Part shown: in pieces, positions 31,491-39,966 of the stretch
How the letters are laid out: each line of letters starts with the position of its first letter
How positions within the stretch are numbered: the stretch's first letter is position 1
Origin: a virus
Strand: one strand, 5' to 3'
IMG/VR virus record: IMGVR_UViG_3300048872_000009
Location: 1 to 43,208 of that record
DNA length: 43,208 nucleotides
Notes under the pieces: model-generated
Seen by the model: the letters and a program-made list of their open reading frames with translations, nothing else
What the model was told of the DNA's origin: nothing
Databases searched by the model: none
Program-made: the position numbers and the translations under genes

Positions 31491-33718
31491 TATGCTGCTC
31501 CTGTTTGTCCTTGGATGAACGATATAATGTCTTGTGGTGATGCGCCTGAATTACTCATTTCTGTTACTTTTTGTTTCTTATCTGGTGGTAAGCTATTCGC
31601 TTTCGCCATTATCTCTTCTGGATTAACTTGACCCTCTTCTCCTCTCGATGGTTGTGCTACATTACCAGACTGCGCTGGTCCCCCTTGTGCTCCAGGCTGT
31701 CCAGGCTGTGCCATACCTTTCATCATCGTAGCTTGAATTTCCTGATCGAGTGCTTCCCAATCCTCTTTCTTAATGACAACTTCCGTAAACGCTTGTTCGA
31801 GGACACGTAACATAATCTTAGACACAGCACCGGGAGCAGCACGAGCGAACTGACCCACAGCCTGAGCGACTTCGATTGCCTCTTTTTTACGGAAGACACT
31901 GTTCGGCTTTTCCATCGAACCGGATACAATGTTAACGCTGTATTTTGCTGTAAACTCATCGACTGCCATCTGCTCCCATACTTGACCAACTTCACGACCA
32001 ACAAGGCTAACCACGTCTTCGGTATCATAGTTCTGCACAGCACATTCAGCCAAAGACAAAGCCATATCGGCAACTGTATCCTCGACCACATCCACCTTAG
32101 CACCAACGCTCAGTCTCATACTCTCTTGATATGACTGCACAGATGCCACGTTCGTATTCGTCTTAAATTGCACACCGCGTAGAGCGTCGGACGTATTGGA
32201 GATGCGATTGATCGAGTCGACGATTGGCTTTTTGTCGAAGAGTTGCTCGAAGAATTGGAGGGAGGGAGGAGCGAACGCTTGGATACAGTCTTGGATTTTG
32301 CCATCTTCTCCTGCTTTCACTCCTAGAATGTTCTTACCATCTGTAGTGAAGCCTCGAATACTGGCAACGAATTGCTCTGCCTCCTGCGGAGTAATCTTAT
32401 CCGAGTTATAGTAGAAGTGATTAAACACACTCCGTCGGATGAGAGCTAACTGTTTATTGATTGCATTAATCTCATCTTGCTGGTCAAGATAGTACGAACA
32501 CTCACCAACACCAACCGTGCCACCTGTATTCATAGTGAAGCTAAATACAAAGTATGGAAAGAACCTAGAGATTTGCAGTGGATCATCCCATACCCATAGT
32601 GGCCACGTCCAATCGTCGCGGTGGAATAGGTATACGCGCTTAAGGTTCTTATCCCAAAGTAGTTTGCATTCTGTAAAGTATTGACCGATATACGCTCGGC
32701 GTCCTTCCTCTTCAAAGCTAATTGGCTGATTGACAGGACTATCAAGCGCCTGCAACACCAAGCCTAGCCCATCGTCTCTCGTACCCTCACCTGCACCCTC
32801 AGCAAAGACAGCCTTGTGCGTAGACTTGTAAAGAAGGCTGCGAGGGATGTTTCCATTACTAGACTCATCATCGTCATCTTCGTCTTTCTTAGTAAATCGC
32901 GCTATAAGACCGGCTGTAGGATAGAACACAGTCTCGCACATCCATGAGCCATCAGTCCCATCAGGGAGTTCAGCATAAGGATCAACAATTAAGTTATGCG
33001 AGAGAACGTTCTGCAGACTTGGGCCACTCTTTTTCATAACCTCCATGTTAGCTTCGAGAGCTTCGAGTTGGCCATAGAGATCACTGACAGCGTTCTGACT
33101 CTTAGCCTGTTTCATCTCATTCGTAATACGAAGCATCTCCTTCTGAGCAAACTCAAGGGAGTCATCCTTCTTAGTCCAATCGAGCTTGAGAATGCCAAAG
33201 TTCGTTAGCAATGCCATGCCCGCAGCCTTCTTGATCTTAGGCTTTGCGTAAAGCAGATTGCGACGCTTGAAGATAGCATTCAAAACTGCCTGTAGACAGT
33301 TCGTGAAGTCTTCATCATCTCTATCGTTTGTCGTCACACTCACATCTGGATCGCGGCTATACACCGCAGGGAGCATAATGTTCAAATTACTAAAGATAAT
33401 GTTCTCTGTGCTATCACCACGACGAAATACACCACGAGGGCTCCCCATGGTCGTCTTGTTCTGTGAGTGATTGTAGTAACGATAAACCTCTTCCCAAGCG
33501 AGACGAATTTCCTCATACGCTTTGAGAGAGGCATCGTATCGGTTCTTCCAATACTTACCAACCTGCTTAGAGACAACGACTTTGCTACCTTCGTAAATCT
33601 GGTATAGTGGTTGAGCTGCCTCAACTACAGGCTTTTCGCCGAGGCTATCCACATCAAATAGCTCACCGTCATCACCACCACTCACCAGATGAAAGTCACG
33701 TCGTGCGGCTTCGGCCAT
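31490..33718 (-). CDS. Portal protein
   Basis: 742 residues, the size of large podovirus portals (P22 type). KYWKNRYDASLKAYEE at the front, then NIIFSNLNIMLPAVYSRDPDV, DWTWPLWVWDDP and a long helical part, ending in a Gln/Pro/Gly-rich tail. Upstream of scaffold and coat, downstream of the lysis group. It forms the dodecameric DNA gate at the capsid vertex. Weak SD (AAGGGCAACG). A symmetric palindrome variant lies 13 bases upstream. Confidence 0.88.
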   Translation of the reverse strand: MAEAARRDFHLVSGGDDGELFDVDSLGEKPVVEAAQPLYQIYEGSKVVVSKQVGKYWKNRYDASLKAYEEIRLAWEEVYRYYNHSQNKTTMGSPRGVFRRGDSTENIIFSNLNIMLPAVYSRDPDVSVTTNDRDDEDFTNCLQAVLNAIFKRRNLLYAKPKIKKAAGMALLTNFGILKLDWTKKDDSLEFAQKEMLRITNEMKQAKSQNAVSDLYGQLEALEANMEVMKKSGPSLQNVLSHNLIVDPYAELPDGTDGSWMCETVFYPTAGLIARFTKKDEDDDDESSNGNIPRSLLYKSTHKAVFAEGAGEGTRDDGLGLVLQALDSPVNQPISFEEEGRRAYIGQYFTECKLLWDKNLKRVYLFHRDDWTWPLWVWDDPLQISRFFPYFVFSFTMNTGGTVGVGECSYYLDQQDEINAINKQLALIRRSVFNHFYYNSDKITPQEAEQFVASIRGFTTDGKNILGVKAGEDGKIQDCIQAFAPPSLQFFEQLFDKKPIVDSINRISNTSDALRGVQFKTNTNVASVQSYQESMRLSVGAKVDVVEDTVADMALSLAECAVQNYDTEDVVSLVGREVGQVWEQMAVDEFTAKYSVNIVSGSMEKPNSVFRKKEAIEVAQAVGQFARAAPGAVSKIMLRVLEQAFTEVVIKKEDWEALDQEIQATMMKGMAQPGQPGAQGGPAQSGNVAQPSRGEEGQVNPEEIMAKANSLPPDKKQKVTEMSNSGASPQDIISFIQGQTGAA

Positions 33719-33731
33719 TTTCGTTGCCCTT

Positions 33732-33746
33732 TGTATGAGTCATACA
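33732..33746. promoter_or_regulatory. Palindromic site, copy 27 (symmetric variant)
   Basis: TGTATGAGTCATACA. Both halves carry the matching change, so perfect symmetry is kept while two bases differ. This supports recognition by a symmetric dimer. Confidence 0.75.
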
Positions 33747-33747
33747 A

Positions 33748-34437
33748 CTATCGAATTGACTTTAGCAGTAAGCCAATAGCGGAACCAATTCCGATAATTA
33801 GGCCAAAGATAGACATAATCATCGCGATCATCGCTGCCTGCGCTGCTTTTGCTCCACCTGCCATATCAGTTCCAGTTCTAAGAGTCTGTACTGCTGTGCT
33901 CAATTGGTTGATGGCAACAGCATTCTGTGGATCAATAATCACAGCCTTACTCTCAATCCGTGTAACTCTCTCTTTAATATCATTGATAACACCATCAACT
34001 GCTTTACGTTCGCTCTCTCTACTTATGTTAATGCCTTGAAACAGCTCCCTAAACTGACCTTCTGACTTAGTGACAACTTCCTTTGCAGAGTCGAACGCTG
34101 TCTTAACTGCGATAGCTACGTTTGTCGAGTCTTGCTTATACGTAGCATCACGTTCACTAATCTGAGTCTTGACACCTTCGAAACGTAACTCTGCAGCCTC
34201 ACGAAGTTGTTCTACGTTATGATGCACATCACTTGTAGTAGGCGTTCGATCTGCATAGGATTGTAGAAGCATCATTGCACTTTCTATTGCGTTGAGCCTA
34301 GTCTCAAGGAGTTCTCTTAACCAAAAGTTCTCCCTGAGAATTTGTTGGTAAGTGCGTGTCGATGGATCATCAACGTGTGGCCCTTGATCGACACGCAATG
34401 CACCATTATCGGGGTCGGATTTTCGTGAGGTCGGCAT
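33748..34437 (-). CDS. Coiled-coil protein with C-terminal membrane anchor
   Basis: 229 residues. Long helical, charged region (about 28-185), then a strongly hydrophobic segment of about 27 residues near 200-225 (MIMSIFGLIIGIGSAIGLLL). Overlaps the holin gene by 32 bases, so it belongs to the lysis group; a spanin-like or envelope-tethering role is possible, but no spanin motif is seen. Confidence 0.65.
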   Translation of the reverse strand: MPTSRKSDPDNGALRVDQGPHVDDPSTRTYQQILRENFWLRELLETRLNAIESAMMLLQSYADRTPTTSDVHHNVEQLREAAELRFEGVKTQISERDATYKQDSTNVAIAVKTAFDSAKEVVTKSEGQFRELFQGINISRESERKAVDGVINDIKERVTRIESKAVIIDPQNAVAINQLSTAVQTLRTGTDMAGGAKAAQAAMIAMIMSIFGLIIGIGSAIGLLLKSIR

Positions 34438-34717
34438 TGTACGGGTTTCCTATTGCAGGCTGAACCACACCGGTCACAGGACTAACCGTAGGAATATGCG
34501 GTAGGTCAGCAATAATCTCAGGTACAGCTTTTGTTCCCCACTTCACTTTCAACATCCATAAGAACGTACCGATAGAGATCACTGCTCCACCGATAACCAT
34601 TGCATTGTTTACGAATGGCTCGACACTAGCTACGTCAAACCATCCGAGAGGGACCATCAGTGTGCCAGCGGAGATCAATCCGCTGCGCACTGAGTCCCAT
34701 AATACGTCAGTAGACAT
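34406..34717 (-). CDS. Holin
   Basis: 103 residues. Two hydrophobic segments, about 12-30 (GLISAGTLMVPLGWFDV) and 36-58 (NNAMVIGGAVISIGTFLWML), then a short polar tail. Matches the layout of small holins of Rhizobiales-type phages (Pam3-gp28-like). Its ATG overlaps the stop of the upstream gene. It would permeabilise the inner membrane for the nearby endolysin. Confidence 0.75.
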   Translation of the reverse strand: MSTDVLWDSVRSGLISAGTLMVPLGWFDVASVEPFVNNAMVIGGAVISIGTFLWMLKVKWGTKAVPEIIADLPHIPTVSPVTGVVQPAIGNPYNADLTKIRPR

Positions 34718-34998
34718 TAGCCGATGCCTGACTTCTTGAGCATAGCAATACCCTCTTCGATAGCTTCCTCAGTCCGTGGACCAAGCCAGCCATCAACAGC
34801 TAAGAGAGGATCAGGCTTGACGATGACGTTGAGCAACGCTTGCAAGTCCTTAATCGCTCGACTCGGAACCTTGACAGTACCTTCGGGCACTTCTTTTACT
34901 GGTCCAACAGGACTGTCGGTTGCAAGTCCTGTGCCTAAGTTTTTGAGTAGTGATAGAATAAGTGGTCCACCCACTTTAGCTAACATTGCCCAATCCAT
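34717..34998 (-). CDS. Small peptidoglycan-binding-like protein
   Basis: 93 residues from ATG 34998 (AAGGAG 7 bases upstream); the longer frame reads through a palindrome copy. The second half (LQALLNVIV...DGWLGPRTEEAIEEG) matches the PG_binding_1 repeat also found in the adjacent endolysin, while the first 25 residues are hydrophobic and helical. It could be a membrane- or wall-tethered lysis accessory. Confidence 0.65.
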   Translation of the reverse strand: MDWAMLAKVGGPLILSLLKNLGTGLATDSPVGPVKEVPEGTVKVPSRAIKDLQALLNVIVKPDPLLAVDGWLGPRTEEAIEEGIAMLKKSGIG

Positions 34999-35009
34999 GA
35001 CATTCTCCT

Positions 35010-35024
35010 TGTGTGAGTCACACA
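35010..35024. promoter_or_regulatory. Palindromic site, copy 28 (exact)
   Basis: Exact copy. It contains the TGA stop of the endolysin gene and lies 11 bases upstream of the 34998 start. Confidence 0.85.
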
Positions 35025-36079
35025 ACAAATCGCCAACTTACAAGCCCCTTGCCATCTACACCTAGCTTACGCGCAAGTGCTGGCGAGAGATCAATACCTG
35101 CGGCATTCGCAGGAATACGCCCTTTGTTCGGTCCATCCAATGTCAGAGGCGTTCCCGCAATCTTATGCGTCTCTGCATCCGGTCGCTGTCCAAGAGTTTC
35201 CCAATATGGGTCATTGACATTCCATGGTCCTACGTCTTCTATCGTCGCTTGAAAAGCTCCCTTATCACTCTTAACCTCAATCACTGGACGCTTACCCTCA
35301 AATCGATCTGGTAATGCAACGGCCATTTCATTCTCAGTAATTGGATGACTATCATATGCACTCCTCTCAAGTTCACTAGAACCACCAAATACAGTAGCCG
35401 TTACATTCTCGATCCATTTCCCTTCTAACTCAACAAGTACTGGCACTGCTTTAAGAAGAGCGCGCCAAGTATAAGGACCAACAATACCATCAATAGAAAG
35501 TCCGTTATCTTTCTGGAATTGCTTGACTGCTTTCTCAGTCGATGGACCAAAGATGCCATCCACCATGAGCAGTTGCTGTACCACCTTAACTTCCTCTCCC
35601 CTTGATCCTTTAGCCAGGGATGGTTTTCCAGTTGTTGGTACAGGCAAAGGTATAGCACCCAATTCCCAAGCCTCAGTCTTGTCACCCAATGGAACATCTT
35701 TCACGTTCACATGTATGTGCATGTCATGAGGATTTTCTCCGTTGTACGGTCGCCATTCCCACGCTGTATGACTCTGACCAGTGCCACTTGCAATCTTTCG
35801 ATCGGATATAATGTATTCGATACGCTCATCCTCACCAGCACGAAGCTGCTCAGCCAATGCATATGTGTCTACTCCATGAGCAGGATCATGAGTAATATCA
35901 AGGGCGTAAACCACACCACCATGAGGATTATGGTCACTATTAGTAGCTTGATGGGCTCTGTTTCCGATTGTTCCATCACTTGAGTCATCTCTGCCAGGAA
36001 ATGCCTTATCAATTTGATCGTACAAAACGCCGAGACTTTTAGCTAAGTACCATCCCGAACCTGATCTAGCTATTGGCAT
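35018..36079 (-). CDS. Three-domain endolysin (M15-like peptidase, PG-binding, RlpA-like)
   Basis: 353 residues. Residues about 40-125 carry a zinc-peptidase pattern (NSDHNPHGG, ALDITHD, DMHIHVN) of the M15 D,D-carboxypeptidase type. Residues about 158-215 hold a PG_binding_1 repeat with two DGI-GP elements. Residues about 228-353 resemble an RlpA-like double-psi barrel (VALPDRFEGKRP, IEDVGPWNVNDPYW, AGIDLSPALARKLG), a module common in Rhizobiales cell-wall enzymes. It would cut the peptidoglycan at lysis. No SD; the palindrome ends two bases before the ATG. Confidence 0.85.
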   Translation of the reverse strand: MPIARSGSGWYLAKSLGVLYDQIDKAFPGRDDSSDGTIGNRAHQATNSDHNPHGGVVYALDITHDPAHGVDTYALAEQLRAGEDERIEYIISDRKIASGTGQSHTAWEWRPYNGENPHDMHIHVNVKDVPLGDKTEAWELGAIPLPVPTTGKPSLAKGSRGEEVKVVQQLLMVDGIFGPSTEKAVKQFQKDNGLSIDGIVGPYTWRALLKAVPVLVELEGKWIENVTATVFGGSSELERSAYDSHPITENEMAVALPDRFEGKRPVIEVKSDKGAFQATIEDVGPWNVNDPYWETLGQRPDAETHKIAGTPLTLDGPNKGRIPANAAGIDLSPALARKLGVDGKGLVSWRFVV

Positions 36080-36081
36080 GT

Positions 36082-36096
36082 TGTTTGACTCACACA
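36082..36096. promoter_or_regulatory. Palindromic site, copy 29 (T at position 4)
   Basis: TGTTTGACTCACACA. It holds the TGA stop of terL and ends two bases before the endolysin ATG, which has no SD. Confidence 0.8.
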
Positions 36097-37628
36097 GATT
36101 GATTGGATCGCGTCTTATAATCTTCGAGGCTCATTTCATGCCAGTAAGCCCATTTCGGCGGAAGCTGATCTGCAGGCACAACAATCTCACTCGGATCAGG
36201 CAACTTACTCAGCATATACTTAACTGTATTCATCGCATGGTCATCGTGATCTATTGGCTCGTCGATGCTATTACCTTTTTGATCTCGCTTCCAGTAATAG
36301 CTCAGTATCTCATCCTGAAACCAAGGCAACTCCTCAACAACATAAAGCAATGGTCCAGGCACATCACCTGTAATGATATGGGGCGTCTTATGACTCCCTG
36401 TGATATAAGAATTTACCTTCGCGATCCCTGAGAGCACATCGCTCGAACCTGCTCTAACATCCACACCACCATCCCTGAGTATTGTAGCGATCTTTGTAGT
36501 TCGGACGGTAGCTCCTGCAACAACCATTCGTCGAAAGATTGCTGGATCAGCAATGACGGGCTCAGTAGGAAATAAGTAACCTTCATATCGTGATCTAATC
36601 TCTCGGATACTCTTAGCGTGGAGCATGAGGTCAAAATTCGGTGCATAAAAGCCGTCAAGGAGGAACATTCTCCCATGGTCGTCGAGGAAACCAAGGATAT
36701 AACAAGAAGCTGTCGCGATGCCGAAGTCATATCCCTCAATGACTCTAATTTTGACATGGCGCTTTCTACAGTCATACAAATACTCCAATACCTCAGCGCG
36801 TGTTAGCACGTGCTTCGTGGTATCAAAGTCTGGATGCACTAGACCTTCGAACGCAGCCCATTTACCCAAGAGATAACGTTCACGCATTTGACCGCGATAA
36901 GTAGTCTCAAGGGTCTTAATGAAGTCCGGCTTAAGATTAGCCTTATTAGCATACGTATCAGACTCGAAAAGCTCGACAATAGGCGTCTGACTATCTGCGT
37001 CCACAAGGAGCTTCGGGCCGAAGATTTTACGATCACGCCAGTCGATGTAAGGACGTATGAGTTCATGGTATGTCCAGTTCTGTGCAGGGTTCAGCGTCAT
37101 CATAAGCCATCGCGGGCCGTCACTCGGCATGGTGGGATCGTTCTCGGTATCCTCAACACGGTAAGGCGTATCACCACGTAGACGGCCGAGAAGGTCCAAG
37201 AAATCTTTGTGCGTAATCCCAGGATCGTCAACTTGGTCCAGACCAATCCAGTCATACGTAGCACTGAGTAGATTGCTTGTAGTCGTGCCATCATCAGAGT
37301 TCTTCCCCCTCTGTGCAATATAACGAAAATGCACTGTGCTACCGTTAACAAGATATGCTGTATTATCTTCCTGAGTTGGCTTCTTCCGTATCCAGTGCGA
37401 AGGACACCACTTAAAGAACTCTTTTCGCAGAGTATCGTTAAGCTTAGGATAAGTCTCTCTTCCAAGAAGTCCTGTACCTCCTGGATAGTACTTTGCAAGG
37501 TGTAATGCTTTAACGACGAGGCCTGTAGTTTTGCCGTTAGCAAATCCTCCGCCGAAAATCTGGACTTTGGCACGGCTCCGCTGGAAGTCATGTTGTACAC
37601 TCCCTTCTTGCAAACGATAATTAGGCAT
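36090..37628 (-). CDS. terL: Terminase large subunit
   Basis: 512 residues. Walker A GGGFANGKT near residues 26-34, Walker-B-like YDWIGLDQVDD near 125-135, and a C-terminal RNase-H-like nuclease with acidic residues in GYDFGIATA, VIADPAIF and IDHDDHAMN. It pumps DNA into the procapsid and cuts the concatemer. The start at 37628 has a weak SD and lies right after a possible 40-residue ORF. The TGA stop is part of a palindrome copy. Confidence 0.95.
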   Translation of the reverse strand: MPNYRLQEGSVQHDFQRSRAKVQIFGGGFANGKTTGLVVKALHLAKYYPGGTGLLGRETYPKLNDTLRKEFFKWCPSHWIRKKPTQEDNTAYLVNGSTVHFRYIAQRGKNSDDGTTTSNLLSATYDWIGLDQVDDPGITHKDFLDLLGRLRGDTPYRVEDTENDPTMPSDGPRWLMMTLNPAQNWTYHELIRPYIDWRDRKIFGPKLLVDADSQTPIVELFESDTYANKANLKPDFIKTLETTYRGQMRERYLLGKWAAFEGLVHPDFDTTKHVLTRAEVLEYLYDCRKRHVKIRVIEGYDFGIATASCYILGFLDDHGRMFLLDGFYAPNFDLMLHAKSIREIRSRYEGYLFPTEPVIADPAIFRRMVVAGATVRTTKIATILRDGGVDVRAGSSDVLSGIAKVNSYITGSHKTPHIITGDVPGPLLYVVEELPWFQDEILSYYWKRDQKGNSIDEPIDHDDHAMNTVKYMLSKLPDPSEIVVPADQLPPKWAYWHEMSLEDYKTRSNQSV

Positions 37629-37631
37629 ATA

Positions 37632-37754
37632 TTACCAACCGTAAATTGCTCGGATCATCGCCATATGAAGTGGCCAAGTCTTAGGATCAGAACCACAAGC
37701 ATTCCACACAGCACGATGGCGAATGATTGCGCACATTCTAAGATATGACCACAT
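37632..37754 (-). CDS. Possible 40-aa ORF upstream of terL
   Basis: ATG 37754 to TAA 37632, 40 residues, Trp/Ile/Arg-rich, ending three bases before the terL ATG. No SD; the palindrome copy 30 ends one base before the ATG, the same arrangement as five other genes. Coupling to terL is possible. No similarity recognised. Confidence 0.45.
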   Translation of the reverse strand: MWSYLRMCAIIRHRAVWNACGSDPKTWPLHMAMIRAIYGW

Positions 37755-37755
37755 C

Positions 37756-37770
37756 TGTGTGACTCACACA
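37756..37770. promoter_or_regulatory. Palindromic site, copy 30 (exact)
   Basis: Exact copy one base upstream of ATG 37754; G centre on the coding strand. Confidence 0.85.
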
Positions 37771-37774
37771 ACTT

Positions 37775-37948
37775 TCAAGGATGAAGTAGCGGACCGAACA
37801 CACGCCATCCAAGCAACGCAAACAAAATCCAGATAAAGAGCCCATTCACTATAGGTCCATACGGCTGATTAGGCCAAGTCCATCGACCCATAATACTAAA
37901 GAGAAGCCACAGGATCATCATAAGAGCGAACAACAAAGCAAAACTCAT
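37775..37948 (-). CDS. Small two-helix membrane protein (57 aa)
   Basis: ATG 37948 with a strong TAGGAGG six bases upstream, TGA at 37775. Two hydrophobic segments (LFALMMILWLLFSIMG and GLFIWILFALLGW) separated by a Pro-rich loop. It could be a second holin-like or other membrane protein. No family assigned. Confidence 0.7.
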   Translation of the reverse strand: MSFALLFALMMILWLLFSIMGRWTWPNQPYGPIVNGLFIWILFALLGWRVFGPLLHP

Positions 37949-37957
37949 GACAGCCTC

Positions 37958-38149
37958 CTATTGTGCAGCTAAGACCCAACCACCAACAACAGGTGAGTCG
38001 CCTTGATACTTAATACCTGTATCCAAAGCGATCACCACTTCATGCTTATATCGCGGCTGAACTAACATCATAGCCGCAGTCGTCGCGAAGGATCGTTGAG
38101 CCGAAGCCCAATCTAAATCCTGTGGTCCTGACCAATCCCACAAGCTCAT
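37958..38149 (-). CDS. Small protein, paralogue of its neighbour
   Basis: 63 residues. Residues about 30-60 (YKHEVVIALDTGIKYQGDSPVVGGWVL) align with the 38152 protein around a shared V-ALDTG core and a W near the end. Probably a diverged duplicate. SD is partial (AGGCGA). Function unknown. Confidence 0.65.
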   Translation of the reverse strand: MSLWDWSGPQDLDWASAQRSFATTAAMMLVQPRYKHEVVIALDTGIKYQGDSPVVGGWVLAAQ

Positions 38150-38151
38150 GA

Positions 38152-38358
38152 CTATCGCCTAAACTTAAACTGCCATTGATTAACTGATGGACCCCAAGCA
38201 GTCAATGTGTTACCTGTATCAAGTGCAACCACGTTCTCACCAGGATACTGAGGAGTCAGAGCTTGCACAGCTACAACTGTTGCAGCCGTTCTATTAGGAC
38301 TGTTATATTTTGGGTCGGTTACTAGAACAGAACCTGCAAGATCACGTACTGTAGACAT
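38152..38358 (-). CDS. Small protein, paralogue of its neighbour
   Basis: 68 residues with AGGAGG before the ATG. The C-terminal half (YPGENVVALDTGNTLTAWGP) resembles the 37958 protein. The repeated theme suggests a small structural module. Function unknown. Confidence 0.7.
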   Translation of the reverse strand: MSTVRDLAGSVLVTDPKYNSPNRTAATVVAVQALTPQYPGENVVALDTGNTLTAWGPSVNQWQFKFRR

Positions 38359-38455
38359 TCAAACCTCCTATGAGTGGAGAGACGGAGAGCGTGTGACCAA
38401 CCCTCCGCCCCCTTCCACAGTTAAACGTGTCGTTCGGGACGTGTCACTGTGAAAC

Positions 38456-38911
38456 CTAAGCGTCTCTCATTTCTGCGGCTGCAGCTTCGTGAGCCTCTGC
38501 ATGCTTAGCTGCACGCGCAGCCTGTCGTTCAGCACGAACTTCTGCATGCCTCTTCCCTGCGACGGGATCAGCATGTTCTACCTTATCACCACGATCCAGA
38601 ATTTGTTCAGCTTCAACATCGCTAAGGAGGATCGCCTCTCCCTCAACGTAAAGCTTACCACGAGCAGTTAGACCGCCCTTACCGACAGTCCATAGTGAAC
38701 GTTCCACATCATCTGGCGGAAACTCACCAGGGTCCATTGCACGCGGAAGACCATTCGCATCAATAGGAGCGCCCTCTTCATTAAAGCGAGGCTTCTCTTC
38801 ATCGCCACCATGAAAGAGATGCTCATTCTTTGCAGTCTGTTCTTCAACTTCGGCTTCGTCGTGTTCTGTAGCTGCCTCATCTTCGTTGTGTCGCTTCCGT
38901 CTGCTAGCCAT
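38456..38911 (-). CDS. Charged protein, unknown
   Basis: 151 residues from ATG 38911, with AGGAG 7 bases upstream; the longer frame from 38971 reads through the palindrome. Very acidic residues 8-35, a beta-like centre (SLWTVGKGGLTARGKLYVEGE) and an Ala/Glu/Arg-rich helical end. Located between TerS candidate and terL. Function unknown. Confidence 0.65.
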   Translation of the reverse strand: MASRRKRHNEDEAATEHDEAEVEEQTAKNEHLFHGGDEEKPRFNEEGAPIDANGLPRAMDPGEFPPDDVERSLWTVGKGGLTARGKLYVEGEAILLSDVEAEQILDRGDKVEHADPVAGKRHAEVRAERQAARAAKHAEAHEAAAAEMRDA

Positions 38912-38922
38912 CGTCGTTCTCC

Positions 38923-38937
38923 TGTGTGAGTCACACG
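38923..38937. promoter_or_regulatory. Palindromic site, copy 31 (last base G)
   Basis: TGTGTGAGTCACACG. It contains the TGA stop of the TerS candidate and lies 11 bases upstream of the 38911 start. Confidence 0.8.
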
Positions 38938-39521
38938 CCGGCACCACCGTCAACCTCAACTCGAACGTCATGTTCTTTGTTGATGATGACGATCCTCAAA
39001 TCGTTCAGACCAACACTCTTCTGTTGATCCTTCGCACCAAATCCCCCTGCACCGAGCAGGAACATAGAACCACGCAACTGGTTCTTTTCATCCTTACCAT
39101 GTAATGCAATCTTGGCAACAGAAGACAAAGCATCATGACCATAAGCAGCGATACGTGCATGGATCATCTCCGAATTTATACTGATGAACTCACCAGTAAC
39201 AATTTCAAAGCACTCCGCATAAGCAGAATGCTTCTTAAGCTGTTCGAGTTGAGCCACACTAATCTTTAATGTATCAGCAATTTCTCGATCACCAAGACCA
39301 AGCATCGTGTACATAAATACACACGCAATGGCATTCACAGTCTGCACAGGCGCAGGTAAGTCCTTCGCTGTACGCTTCTTCTGAGGCTTATACTGGACAA
39401 CATTCAATGGCGGTGCCTCCTCGACACCACCATTAATATGATCCGGTTGAATGACAGAACCCTGTGGGGTGACATACGGATCACCCCACTTGGCCAATGG
39501 TCTAGCTAAGAGTTTTGGCAT
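38931..39521 (-). CDS. Candidate terminase small subunit (HTH)
   Basis: 196 residues from ATG 39521; an earlier TTG at 39536 would lie in the palindrome. Residues about 72-105 (LGDREIADTLKISVAQLEQLKKHSAY) form a helix-turn-helix followed by a helical oligomerisation-like region, the usual TerS layout. It is in the same arm upstream of terL, with small genes between. The A of the ATG is the last base of the palindrome; no SD. Confidence 0.65.
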   Translation of the reverse strand: MPKLLARPLAKWGDPYVTPQGSVIQPDHINGGVEEAPPLNVVQYKPQKKRTAKDLPAPVQTVNAIACVFMYTMLGLGDREIADTLKISVAQLEQLKKHSAYAECFEIVTGEFISINSEMIHARIAAYGHDALSSVAKIALHGKDEKNQLRGSMFLLGAGGFGAKDQQKSVGLNDLRIVIINKEHDVRVEVDGGAGV

Positions 39522-39535
39522 GTGTGACTCACACA
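39521..39535. promoter_or_regulatory. Palindromic site, copy 32 (exact)
   Basis: Exact copy whose last base on the coding strand is the A of the TerS-candidate ATG. Confidence 0.85.
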
Positions 39536-39536
39536 A

Positions 39537-39941
39537 CTACCGAGTGCCGAGCGGATTTCGATCCAAGTTCGCTGGAGGGTTCGCTCCAAATGTATTCAGC
39601 GTCACGAATGAGAGGAAATCTGTGAGAATTTCAGTCACGTCAGCCGCCGTCGTGACTCTATTGACGATTGAGAACTGAAAAATAGGCCGTACACCACCTA
39701 GTTCATCATTAACTGCGGCTGTCGAAGGGCCTGTACGACCAATTGTTTTCGCTGCAACGGCACCTGGAGCCACACCATTCAGCGCAGTCATCAATGCACG
39801 CATCCTCATCAAGCTCTGTTCGCCAAGGTTATGACGAACAATACGTCGTCCACCACTCTCACCATTGGCTGATGTAAGAGTTCCGACACCATTCTGAGGC
39901 CAGAAACCGCCGAGAACTGTAGCTGTTGCGCCAACTGTCAT
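39537..39941 (-). CDS. First protein of the late arm, unknown
   Basis: 134 residues with AGGAG upstream of the ATG. Gly/Thr-rich start (VGATATVLGGFWPQNGVG), a basic middle and a beta-like end. First gene after the leftward promoter and terminator region, so probably strongly regulated. No family recognised. Confidence 0.65.
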   Translation of the reverse strand: MTVGATATVLGGFWPQNGVGTLTSANGESGGRRIVRHNLGEQSLMRMRALMTALNGVAPGAVAAKTIGRTGPSTAAVNDELGGVRPIFQFSIVNRVTTAADVTEILTDFLSFVTLNTFGANPPANLDRNPLGTR

Positions 39942-39951
39942 GTCATTCTCC

Positions 39952-39966
39952 TGTGTGAGTCACACG
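39952..39966. promoter_or_regulatory. Palindromic site, copy 33 (last base G)
   Basis: TGTGTGAGTCACACG, 10 bases upstream of the first late gene and adjoining the T-tract of the leftward terminator. Confidence 0.8.

Noticed and set aside
38359-38455. Short gap with CACAGT/ACTGTG pairing and a repeated ACGTGTC
   Set aside because: Stem is short and the loop unstable; no convincing terminator or promoter seen.
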